A stretch of 64,000 nucleotides of DNA. It comes from Sipunculus nudus. Its lineage: Eukaryota; Annelida; Sipuncula; Golfingiida; Sipunculidae. The position numbers were made by a program, and so were the translations under genes. How positions within the stretch are numbered: the first letter of the stretch is position 1; each line of letters starts with the position of its first letter. The stretch lies in the NCBI GenBank assembly GCA_026874595.1, contig CM049320.1:54027070-54091069 (forward strand). Direction: 5' to 3'. Below are positions 46,652 to 53,995 of the stretch, piece after piece. Under the pieces are notes generated by a model. That model saw only the letters and a list, made by a program, of their open reading frames with translations, did not search any database and had not been told where the DNA came from.

Positions 46652-47892
46652 ACAGATTTCCAGCTTGCGTATTCATTAAGTTTCGCTCGGGAGCAACATA
46701 TCAGTGTCGCCGAGCACAACCTCATTGCTGCAGTGTCTATATCAGGGGTTTATACGCACTTACTTAAATGATGGGCCCATTCTTTCGTTTAAAAGATTGC
46801 ATAATATACATAACCCTCATATGCTTTAAAGTGTATTAAATATTGAGTATTAACATTTCATTATCTTTGCCTAGTCCTTGGCCGGCCCCTGCATAAAATT
46901 GGGAAGATTATAGGTCATATTTTATTTGTCATGTAATTAGTAAGTTTTTGTATTTTTTTACGCTGGGGGGGGGGGGGGGGTTGAATTCCCCCAATTACAT
47001 TTCCACTCGTAAAGAAGTATTTGATTTTCCCCCATGGTTTTGATCACTAGCTTCACCTGTTATCAAACATGCAGTTCAGCATGTGCTGGTATGTAGGGAC
47101 CACAAAAAATTGTAAAACAATCAGAGACAAAAGAATCAAATTTAAAGCGAAACACCTGCCTTACTTCACGAAATGTAAAAACACAACCATTTCAACACAA
47201 ACGAGGACCCTTAGCAATATTTGTTAATCATCGCTCACACACGCCGGATTTTCACTATAATTCATGGATCAGACAAGCCTCATTTTCCTTGAAGTTGAAG
47301 GTCTCTATTCAAACAAAACAGGCGCCTCTAACACAGAGTATTGAAATATCAATAGAACCTAGGGGACCGGCACCTAAACCTTATCTAGAGTTTATTGCTT
47401 GGTTATAATCCCTACCTCTATCAGCAGAGCAGAAGGGGTAAGAATATGATAATCACTATGCTTAACTTCATCATACACCACAAACAACAGAAAATGTCGT
47501 CAGCTGGGCTTGGACGCATTCCTTTAAATTAATCATAAATACTCGTCGATAATGAAACAGGGTAAAATAATCGAAGAAAAATATGTAAACGTGACATCAA
47601 AACAATGTTTCTCTGTTTTATAAATATGGCCATAATAAAACGTATCTTTAGCAATTATTAAAGTAAACTATATAGGTTATATCCATTTTAGTTATCTTGA
47701 CGGATTTCGCTTAATCCACTTTCTAACGATAAGAATAATCATAATTTGAACGAATCATTACAGATGCGGACCATTGTGGAGAAATGTGACCAAAACACAA
47801 CAGACGAAATGCCGAGAGCATTTCTACCAAACCCGACCGCCTTTTCGTCCATTTATATACGGTTTATCTCGAGTTACACAAACCTGAACTGA
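30573..47892 (+). CDS. Modular secreted cysteine/mucin protein, 16 exons, two homologous cysteine modules
   Basis: Sixteen exons (30573-30618, 32818-32873, 33321-33404, 34265-34385, 34799-34860, 36844-36976, 38483-38542, 38908-38967, 41441-41500, 41799-41831, 43431-43492, 43998-44078, 45059-45179, 45750-45814, 46030-46110, 47764-47892) join with GT/AG at every intron and matching phases into 1254 nt: 417 residues plus TGA. Residues 1-15 are a signal peptide. Module 1 (about 16-167) has 12 cysteines. A Thr/Pro/Ser-rich linker (about 168-238), probably O-glycosylated, follows. Module 2 (to the end) has 10 cysteines and five N-x-S/T sequons. Exon order, phase and length of module 2 repeat those of module 1, so the modules arose by duplication. 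I do not recognise the family. Extracellular location is inferred from the signal peptide, cysteines and mucin-like linker; no transmembrane segment is seen. ATTAAA near 47932 and AATAAA near 48551 are possible polyadenylation signals. Confidence 0.83.
30983..31246 (-). pseudogene. Minus-strand coding-like relic in intron 1, unknown
   Basis: The minus frame reads 87 codons including 'MAQMCTAGRRNPRDAFIPWS' and 'FDTRVYGQCHVERG', followed by a donor-like 'gtaagtaagg'. The neighbouring frame over the same bases also looks coding ('AAGKPVYLVFNGTDVYSGK'), suggesting a frameshifted relic. Family not recognised. Confidence 0.25.
31521..32828 (+). repeat. 436-bp tandem repeat, three nearly identical copies
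   Basis: Copies start at 31521, 31957 and 32393 with 'gatttttatttagatattca'. I see one base difference (copy 1 has 'tttgtaatgaaat', copies 2 and 3 have 'tttgtgatgaaat'). The unit ends in 'ttcctcagttcaatccaggg', i.e. the acceptor and first bases of exon 2, so every copy carries that acceptor (exon starts at 31946, 32382 and the real one at 32818). Confidence 0.9.
31946..32091 (+). other. Possible decoy or alternative terminal exon created by the tandem repeat
   Basis: Splicing exon 1 to the acceptor copy at 31946 would read 'VQSRDFYLDIQETIHKKTS' and onward, with a hydrophobic end 'SVILMLTLPYLICVIDWA' and stop at 32091. The same frame exists from 32382 to 32527. Whether it is used is unknown. 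Confidence 0.35.
32818..32873 (+). CDS. Modular gene exon 2 (module 1, 56 nt, phase 1-0)
   Basis: Acceptor 'tttcttcctcag', donor 'agacg|gtatgt'. It reads 'VQSRDPECCAKIGSESTKT' with the base from exon 1. The 436-bp tandem repeat ends inside this exon. Confidence 0.78.
33321..33404 (+). CDS. Modular gene exon 3 (module 1, 84 nt, phase 0-0)
   Basis: Acceptor 'catattttag', donor 'gcatg|gtaaca'. It contains 'LAGLKECLEKRAEFYSSMNG' and 'GDCPPSCM'; counterpart of exon 12 ('LEEFRKCMRQKNLIYPTPYA', 'DCANQST'). Confidence 0.8.
34265..34385 (+). CDS. Modular gene exon 4 (module 1, 121 nt, phase 0-1)
   Basis: Acceptor 'tatattttaag', donor 'ccggag|gtactt'. It starts 'VPLFLEQCILKTKHSTLDTL' and has one sequon (NYT). 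It has exactly the same length and phase as exon 13, which starts 'VTNFTIEC'. Confidence 0.78.
34799..34860 (+). CDS. Modular gene exon 5 (module 1, 62 nt, phase 1-0)
   Basis: Acceptor 'acattttttag', donor 'aatgg|gtaggt'. It reads 'ACPIPDVVNMLTENKDLLEK' and a final Trp; counterpart of exon 14 ('ETCPATSVIKQVKRFKNRLI' then RW). Confidence 0.8.
34861..36843 (+). other. Intron 5 of the modular gene with dispersed repeats
   Basis: About 2 kb. 35110-35770 carries two diverged copies of the bivalve-type repeat also present at 14.5-16.1 kb ('agctcagctgactgaaagtc', 'gagctatggggctcgttagt', 'gtttcatcagttcctgcaga'). Confidence 0.65.
36844..36976 (+). CDS. Modular gene exon 6 (module 1, 133 nt, phase 0-1)
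   Basis: Acceptor 'atttatag', donor 'ggaaaa|gtaggc'. It includes 'VLRLLLGCYRSIQRICDQQ', then 'CTAILNRAKENIPCCWK'; five cysteines. An internal cag|gtattt could act as an earlier donor. Confidence 0.8.
38483..38542 (+). CDS. Modular gene exon 7 (mucin cassette, 60 nt, phase 1-1)
   Basis: Acceptor 'ttttgttcag', donor 'caacag|gtaagt'. It reads 'MSPTSTPATTFLITTTPVST'. Confidence 0.8.
38908..38967 (+). CDS. Modular gene exon 8 (mucin cassette, 60 nt, phase 1-1)
   Basis: Acceptor 'ttttatacag', donor 'caacag|gtcagt'. It reads 'VFPTTAPASTVKPTTAPYTT'. Confidence 0.8.
39597..39650 (+). pseudogene. Dead mucin cassette exon
   Basis: 'tgtctccaaccacttccacc' aligns with the start of exon 9, and 54 nt remain in frame ('SPTTSTLLIHYSINNKS'). 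The acceptor AG is now AT ('acat|tg') and the donor GT is now TT ('tcag|ttgtat'), so it should not splice. Flanking intron phrases such as 'cctgataaaatgctt' are shared with the intron after exon 8. Confidence 0.7.
40162..40208 (+). pseudogene. Second relic of a mucin cassette exon
   Basis: 'cctgcaaccactacgcctgc' and onward reads 'IPATTTPATIFSLK' then a stop, similar to exon 7. No usable acceptor or donor. Confidence 0.45.
41441..41500 (+). CDS. Modular gene exon 9 (mucin cassette, 60 nt, phase 1-1)
   Basis: Acceptor 'tattgtgtag', donor 'caacag|gtaagt'. It reads 'VSPTTTPPTTGHETTTPYTT'. Confidence 0.8.
41799..41831 (+). CDS. Modular gene exon 10 (short mucin cassette, 33 nt, phase 1-1)
   Basis: Acceptor 'atgcttccag', donor 'aactg|gtttgt'. 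It reads 'ETPSTSPTTTT'. Confidence 0.72.
42716..43090 (-). CDS. Minus-strand coiled-coil ORF inside intron 10 (uncertain)
   Basis: A 124-codon frame with a convincing heptad-rich stretch, 'VKDDMLERLNMENKNTELEQ' then 'ENLKERFRNLKNTQDIKH'. It has no recognisable domain or obvious splice partners. It may be part of a mobile element or an antisense gene; it could also be chance. Confidence 0.25.
   Translation of the reverse strand: MLVFKQTATPFGVIMQHCRMTPSQSCPTVKDDMLERLNMENKNTELEQENLKERFRNLKNTQDIKHNKTLTLSTVGPDRDDDISGTLLHWGTRTYSFKKPLTLTLWSIHNYMLYIPLLSMKLIS
43431..43492 (+). CDS. Modular gene exon 11 (module 2, 62 nt, phase 1-0)
   Basis: Acceptor 'tttttctcag', donor 'atttc|gtaagt'. It reads 'DPCVGILSDICFRLENGTIY' then Phe, with one sequon (NGT). 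Confidence 0.8.
43998..44078 (+). CDS. Modular gene exon 12 (module 2, 81 nt, phase 0-0)
   Basis: Acceptor 'ctcattcag', donor 'ctacg|gtagtt'. It starts 'LEEFRKCMRQKNL' and ends 'DCANQST' (sequon NQS). Confidence 0.8.
44276..44633. repeat. About 48-bp direct repeats flanking a tRNA-like segment
   Basis: 'agacagttcggtccgctttc' (about 44284) and 'agacagttcggtccgcatta' (about 44590) begin two near-identical blocks ending 'caccccgttacata' and 'caccccgtaacaat', about 306 bp apart, in intron 12. Between them the minus strand holds 'agttcgaatcccggatcggc', a B-box-like sequence, and 'ggcgaagcggttaagaacgc', an A-box-like sequence. Confidence 0.6.
44690..44785 (-). mobile_element. tRNA-Ser/Leu-like SINE head
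   Basis: Reverse complement: 'ggatctgtcgtagccaagtg', 'gttaaggcagccgaccgg' (A box and anticodon region) and 'gggagttcgattcccatcgg' (B box), plus the family continuation 'cagtaaatcgacctttcttc'. It looks like a tRNA with a long variable arm, but the acceptor stem is not complementary, so it is a SINE head rather than a tRNA gene. Confidence 0.65.
44850..44956 (+). mobile_element. SINE 3' fragment running into (TA)n
   Basis: 'accggcactgaaccgacttt' then 'tctgtgtctacc', the same tail as the other SINE copies, followed by a (TA)n tract from 44903. Confidence 0.6.
45059..45179 (+). CDS. Modular gene exon 13 (module 2, 121 nt, phase 0-1)
   Basis: Acceptor 'attctacag', donor 'gaaag|gtaaat'. It starts 'VTNFTIECFDSTSLTSPDSA' and ends 'NRLAKIIEK'. 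Same length and phase as exon 4. Confidence 0.8.
45750..45814 (+). CDS. Modular gene exon 14 (module 2, 65 nt, phase 1-0)
   Basis: Acceptor 'ttttcatgtaag', donor 'gatgg|gtgagt'. It reads 'ETCPATSVIKQVKRFKNRLI' then RW. Confidence 0.78.
45917..45970. repeat. (TA)n microsatellite
   Basis: Interrupted TA tract between exons 14 and 15 of the modular gene. Confidence 0.93.
46030..46110 (+). CDS. Modular gene exon 15 (module 2, 81 nt, phase 0-0)
   Basis: Acceptor 'tgatttacag', donor 'ctgag|gtaagc'. It reads 'FEIFCDCLSVQVHEYY' then 'RTSGSCPNKTE' (sequon NKT). Confidence 0.8.
46609..46649. repeat. (TA)n microsatellite
   Basis: Perfect tract in intron 15 of the modular gene; a 16-nt poly-G run lies at 46965-46980. 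Confidence 0.93.
47764..47892 (+). CDS. Modular gene exon 16 (terminal, 129 nt)
   Basis: Acceptor 'aatcattacag', phase 0. It starts 'MRTIVEKCDQNTTDEMPRAF' and ends at TGA 47890-47892 after 42 codons. Confidence 0.78.
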   Translation: MRTIVEKCDQNTTDEMPRAFLPNPTAFSSIYIRFISSYTNLN

Positions 47893-49351
47893 TTATACAC
47901 TGGAAGGGCTTTTAATGCTTGTATACTACTGCAATTAAAATGAAAACTTCATTTGCAAAAATGATTATAAAAATCCATTTGTGAATTTCATATTATTTCA
48001 TGTAACTCCCTTTATAGATGTAATATTTATATCGGATTAGCAAGTTAACGTAGCAAAACAAACTTCTCCTGTTCATTCAGATGTGAATATAATTCAAAAT
48101 AATTTCGTGTAGGGTAAATATATGGAATCACATCAATGGAACCAGATAATATTATCATTTCGTATTCATAGCATAGCCGTTCTGTTTTTCATGTTATATG
48201 TATGTTTTTAGGTTTCTCTTCAATAGCTAAGGAGATATTGGGTTTCTAAGGTTATGGTATAATTAACAATGAACAATAGTCTGAGTAAGTGTTAGGTGTC
48301 GGGAGACCAACATATGTTCACTACAGGTTTCATATATTCTAAGAGGTGTCACATATATTCAAGGTTACAGTTAATTACAAATGGACAGTAAAGTTGCCAA
48401 ATTCAGAATTAAAAATATATAATTACTCAGCACGGATTTACGTGTCTTTACACCAACTTAAAATGCTTTTGATTCCTGAAAAATACCAAATAACATATTA
48501 TAGTAAGCGGGTTGTTTGGAGTTGTCTGCATCATGTTATCTGGTGACAAGAATAAAATAGTGAAGGTGTGAATGATAATGCATTTTGTTCGTTTCTATTA
48601 TATGTGGGCCTGATGCTTAAGTTTCGATGTACTGAAGGTAACGGGCCAGCGAATGTTTATGTTTACATCTCAAGCCAGATCTTACTCAAATCTCCTCTCT
48701 CGTGTACAGGATACTGAAGGTTAGGACCAATTTTAGGATATCAGGATCTTAATTCCAAAACGGTATATACATTCAAATTACGCTCTCATTTTTCTCACAC
48801 CTATTCGGCCAAATACAAATCTCACTTGGCTACGGGTTCTGCTTACTGACAGTGAGCAAGATATAATTTCAAAGAAAAGATATTTGAAGCCAGGGCAGTT
48901 GGAAAATATCAAGAACGTTTAGTGTTCAAAACATATAATATTATATGTAAAGATATAACATTTACAAAAATAGTTAATATATGTACACGGTACAAAAAAA
49001 TTCCTTGCGACATATATTAAAGCAGGTCAAGGGTATTAATCCCTTTAAAATCAACAAATGTACACGCTTCTTCCTAACTCATCCATAAGGCTGAAAGGAA
49101 TATTATACAAACAAGTGTACAAAATCTACTTGTATACCTAATATCAGTAACGCATTTGAAACACGGATAAGTGCAAAACTTGTGATATCAACACTTAGTC
49201 TTTTGCATCAAATCTTATTGCACAGCTTAAACCATATAACCTAGTTTGTATTACACGAATTAAGTAACAGGAAATGAATATTCAGGTCAGGATAGGTAAT
49301 AAGCACGCCGGATAGGTGTGCAGAAAATAAGTAATGCGAATAAGTAATGTA

Positions 49352-49447
<96 letters not shown>

Positions 49448-49522
49448 TAGAGAGCGAGAGAGATGGCTTGTTTTCTCTTTGTGAATTTGCAATCTGAAAC
49501 TGTTTTCAAGAAGATACTTAAC
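47893..49522 (+). other. 3' flank of the modular gene
   Basis: Probable 3' UTR at first (ATTAAA near 47932, AATAAA near 48551), then non-coding AT-rich sequence with a (TA)n(GA)n tract at 49356-49463. Confidence 0.4.
49356..49463. repeat. (TA)n(GA)n microsatellite
   Basis: TA tract abutting a GA tract; in minus sense (CT)n(TA)n, as in the SINE tails. Confidence 0.95.
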
Positions 49523-50746
49523 TACAGTGGAACCCCGCCTTGCGACCACCCCACAATTGCGACCACCCCACAATTACGACCATTTTGCTTGGTCACGAAT
49601 TGTTCCCGATTATTTGTGTTTAAAAATGACTCAAAATTACGACCACCCCTGAATTCAGAATTACGACCAGATTTCATGGCCCCAGCGCTGATGCGACCCC
49701 GCTAATGCGACCACCGCCGAGAAGTACTGAAACAACATTTGTCACGAGTCAATGGCTGCGTCTTGTCACAGGCGCCTTAACGAAAGATCAAAGCGGGTAA
49801 CAAGGTTTCTTAACCCGAGTGTTAATCTGGTTCCGCATATCCCGACTCGGTGTCTTCGCTGAGACTCGTTGAGGTGTAGGTTATAGATCAAAGATGGTAA
49901 CCATCGGCCTGATTACTTAATGAGCCGGTCTGACCTGGGGTCAGATGCTAATTGCCCCTCAGTGATCACCTGTATTACAGCTACCCTAAGTGTGGGGTTG
50001 TGGGCTTAATATTTCAACTAATCACATATTGTTCGATCCTCATTGGTAAAATTAACGACCTAGTTAATCCTAAATGTGTTCATATCTTACTGATAGTGAG
50101 TATTGCGCAGTCAGTAAAATGTATAAATAAAGCTTGCAGGGGGGGGGGATCCCTCACATTAACTTGCCTTTTCTGATAGATCGTTGTCAGTATATTTCTC
50201 TACTGTTAAGTTTGCATTTAAATTGCTTGCTGTTAGGCAACCATGCCTCTAAAAGAGCTATCCTTGAAGGATTAAGTGGCGTTAATCAAAGCGGCAACAC
50301 CACGCGCAGTCACCACCAAATGGCTTAGCAGTTAAGCGTCGGGAAAACTCAAGTGCACGCAATATATGCTCAAGCGGAAGGCTAAATATATGACAGCCAC
50401 GTATTATGTTCAATATGCATTCAGTAGGTTGTAATCGTATTTCCTTTGTGTTATTTTTTTGTTAATTATCAGTCACTACGTATGTGTACATGTATATTAA
50501 TTTTTATCATGAATAAACATGGTCAGCTACACACAAAAAAAAAACATTCATAATAAGGGTCCTTCGCAAGGTAAAATATTTTGTTATAATTCACATTTAA
50601 GATATGCAATAGATAAACTCTGATACACATTAAATATCAGCGTGTTAAATGCGACCACGGTAAGAGTTTCACAAATACGACCACCCCCAAATTACGACCA
50701 CTTTGCTCAGTCCCCAGGGTGGTCGTATTTGTGGGGTTCCACTGTA
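49523..50746. mobile_element. Pogo-like TIR element with subterminal 'acgaccacccc' repeats
   Basis: Left end 'tacagtggaaccccgccttg', right end (reverse complement) 'tacagtggaaccccacaaat', TA at both ends, 1.2 kb. Inside both ends 'gcgaccaccc'/'acgaccaccc' repeats occur many times, suggesting transposase-binding repeats. No transposase coding seen. Confidence 0.78.
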
Positions 50747-51914
50747 CATAACTAATTCCCGGTCGGCCAGAGGACGGGATGACAGCCTAAGCATTGTTAA
50801 TTACTGGTTCAAATTAAAAAATTACAACTACTGTGCATATATGTTTCTTGTGCCTTTACAAAGCCCCTTACATGATAGTCATTATGTGGTTAGGCGATAG
50901 ACATTTTAAGTAAAATATTTGCCATTTATTCAGGTTGAATTGGCCCAATGTAAAGTCTCACGGTACTAAAGGTCCCCACTTACCACAAAGATTATTTTCG
51001 ATGCGTAGATGAGTAATGTACCTTGTGAGGTCCACCAAAAAAAATACTCCATATTTCTTAAGCTGCTCAAATGTGCGTTCGCAATACAGATCCCATATTT
51101 ACCTGATACACTAACATGAAGAATCAATGCCTTTTTGTATCGCTTATCTTTGGCTCAATAACTTAATAATGGTACCATAATAAGGAAGACTTGATTGGAC
51201 ATAAGCATGGATGACGATATTAATATTGCCAACTGAGGACCAAATGCGGCTTTTATATATTTATGTCTTAAAAAAACGATTACCTTGATTTAGCGGTAAT
51301 TTCTAATTATTACTTGTCTCTATGATCATTTTTCAGGCTCTAGTCAAATCATTATTCTGAGGTAAAGATATATCCACATTCATAGTAAACTATCCACTCT
51401 AAAGGCTTAATCGTAAGTTTTATCTCACGTCTTCCAATTCATCTTCAATCAATATACCCTTCGAAGATCATGAGTTTTGCCATTTGGTTTTTATGCTGTA
51501 TTCAAATCAAGTAAGCCGGATACAATTTGACCCAGTACAGAGACTGTAGCAGGATCTCGACTAGGAAAATTGAAGAAGCGTTTAATGTTATATCCTGTTT
51601 GTTATTTATGTTGTACTGAGAGAATCATCATGCATTTTTATTTGCACGCTCGTGGAATTCTAATATCACATTTGTGTTGCATATGTGAGTAGACTGTGGC
51701 ATCGATGTGGTTACCTATCTTTAAGCTGGCAGCACTGTTGGTCTCAGTTGCTTATGTTATCAACGATTGCAAGCTAGAGCATCCGACCACCAAACGAATA
51801 GGGACGCAAGATCATTCACGCACAGCATGAAACTTTTACACCGGCAGACTTGACATCTATTCAAAAATGAGGAAATAAAACCTGAGTATAATATTGAATT
51901 TTGCTATTAACTGT

Positions 51915-51918
<4 letters not shown>

Positions 51919-51971
<53 letters not shown>
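51919..51971. repeat. (TA)n microsatellite
   Basis: Perfect tract directly before 'aagtggtatagccgtgttag'. Confidence 0.95.
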
Positions 51972-51973
<2 letters not shown>

Positions 51974-52012
51974 TGGTATAGCCGTGTTAGTCTGTAGTTG
52001 AAGCGAAAGTTA

Positions 52013-52101
52013 AGATAAGCAGTGACGCCTTTTGGATAGACTAACTAGTCTAGTGTGTAAATAAACTATTTAGTCTATCTAAAAGGCGTCACTGTTTATC
52101 T
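52013..52101. repeat. 30-bp inverted repeat (hairpin)
   Basis: Left arm starts 'agataagcagtgacgcc'; the reverse complement of the right arm (52072-52101) starts 'agataaacagtgacgcc'. Two mismatches in 30 and a 29-nt loop. Probably part of a short dispersed element starting after the TA tract. Confidence 0.75.
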
Positions 52102-53399
52102 TGACTCACTGTTTATCTTGACTCGCAATTATTCGTACTGGTATTTATTCATTTATCATTTCTATCAGCGAGGTTTCTGGGTCGTATTTTTGCAAGTATT
52201 TTCCTCTTCCGCTGTCTCAAATGGACGACAGAGACAAAAACGTTATTAGAAAGAAATAATACAGTATATATTAATGAAAAGCTTCAATCATGAGATTGCA
52301 ATAGCATGAATGGACAAAAACATGCTAATTCGATGCGTAACAACTGTGGTATTATCCCCACCGTCCCGATATCCGCATATAAACTCAGCTTGAATAACCC
52401 CACCCAGCTTGTTATACCGCTTTGGTGCGTATCTACTAGGTATTTGCATCTTAAAAACGCTGATCATATGGTGATTTAATAATGCTAACAAAGCTAACAA
52501 ACCTTTAACGCTCCCTCCTAAATCTCCATTCTGTATTCTGGGTGTTATAATCCGATGGCTATTTGTAATTTAACTTAGTATCTATTTAATCCTAAATGAA
52601 CACGTGTTTCTGCGTCAACCCTTCGTATCGTCGTATGGGGTGACAAATGAAGACACAACTTACAGGTTTGTAGCCAATAATCTGCCAACGGATTTCATTC
52701 TTGCTAGCTTGCCTTGCCCTTTAGACTACTTTCTTATTGCCATATATTGATTACACTGTATATATTAAGTTAAACCAAAAAAAATTAATAGGGTATAATA
52801 AGACGGACCAAAGTATGATTACCCTCACTGCCTCTTTAAGAAACTTAGAAACCGATACACAGTCCGGCAAGAGGCCCTTTTTATATATAGGTCGGTCAGG
52901 ATGCGTTTATTGTCATCGACAAGATAGAACGAATGTAAGCAAAAATGTCATGTGTGTATTTTGTTCCATTTTGAGTGGTTATACGGTTACATATTTTGTG
53001 AATTATCAGGAAATATCACCAACAGGAAATTAATTAAATCAGAACAATATCTCAAGTATCATGCCATAATTATTTCTTTCAATTATATATTGATTATATG
53101 TGTAACAAATAATTTTATATATTAGACAATATTTTTTTCCTTCACCTGCGCGAAAATTTTTTAATGAATATTCTTCTTGAGTTTAGTAACTCGTACAAAT
53201 TTAAAATTTCTAACACTAGAGAGGTGAAATTTTATCTACAAACCAAGGATAATATACCTTCATGTACATAAACACAAACACACACGCATACATATATATA
53301 TATATGTATATATGTATATATGTATATATATATATTAAAAACCTGAGTGACATGTCCTCTTTTTCGATTTGGGTACACTCGTTAAGGTCAAGTCCTTGA

Positions 53400-53995
53400 C
53401 TATGCGAAAGAGCATTAAAAAAAAATCAAGACTGTCTCATGCGATGTAGGTAGTCGGACTTCTTCAGGTTCATTCGCAGGCTCTAAGAGATCTTCAGGTG
53501 CGTCGTCAAAACACTACCAAGTATTTCTTTATCCGCCATTGCCTGAGCAGTTGCCACTTATGTATCAAAGGTGATAAATTAATCCGGTGACATCCGCATA
53601 TTAGTGCCATTTCCCAACTGCTCATGACTTGTTGAACCAGCGAAAGCATTTCACAGACACCCGTCTTCGTCTGATTTGTCTGTTCCAATATGTCAGGGTG
53701 GATATGTCGGCGATAGCACCCTGGGGATAATCCTTGCATGTTGCGAGCATTTCTTGATAATTGTCGGGCATATTGTCTGCCACGCAGCTTTAATCATGCG
53801 AATTGTCACACTTAGAAATGTGGTCGCCGCTCCTTTATTATCCAAGCAGTCAATAATGTAGCGCAACTGCAACCAGCTGTCATGCGTTTTGAAAGCCTGG
53901 ATAATCCCTGCAGGTGTTGGCTTTGTTGGCGGCAAGAAATGTGTTGACTACCACGTGTGTCAGCCCCTGAAGCCTGGCTTCATTTCCAACTAAGG
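53400..53995 (-). pseudogene. Tigger/pogo transposase pseudogene (DDE C-terminal half)
   Basis: Minus-strand pieces in order: 'ARLQGLTHVVVNTF', 'LPPTKPTPAGIIQAFKTHDS', 'IDCLDNKGAATTFLSVTIRM', 'IKAAWQTICPTIIKKCSQHA', then after frame changes 'MADKEILGSFDDAPEDLLEP'. These match the Tigger-family pattern: F-L-P-P ... GIIQ-FK, a Trp-rich helix 'W..ICP.TI..C', and an acidic tail. Frameshifts and an internal stop show it is dead. No TIRs located. Confidence 0.75.

Larger units (their letters stand above)
50747..53400. other. Intergenic region, repeats only
   Basis: No supported gene. It holds a (TA)n tract at 51919-51971 followed by a hairpin repeat at 52013-52101 and a mixed TA/TGTA tract at 53291-53336. 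Confidence 0.5.

Noticed and set aside
52737-53033. 98-codon plus-strand ORF with several cysteines
   Set aside because: Its two CxxC pairs drew attention, but the rest is AT-driven (Ile/Asn/Lys/Tyr), with no splice context or family match.
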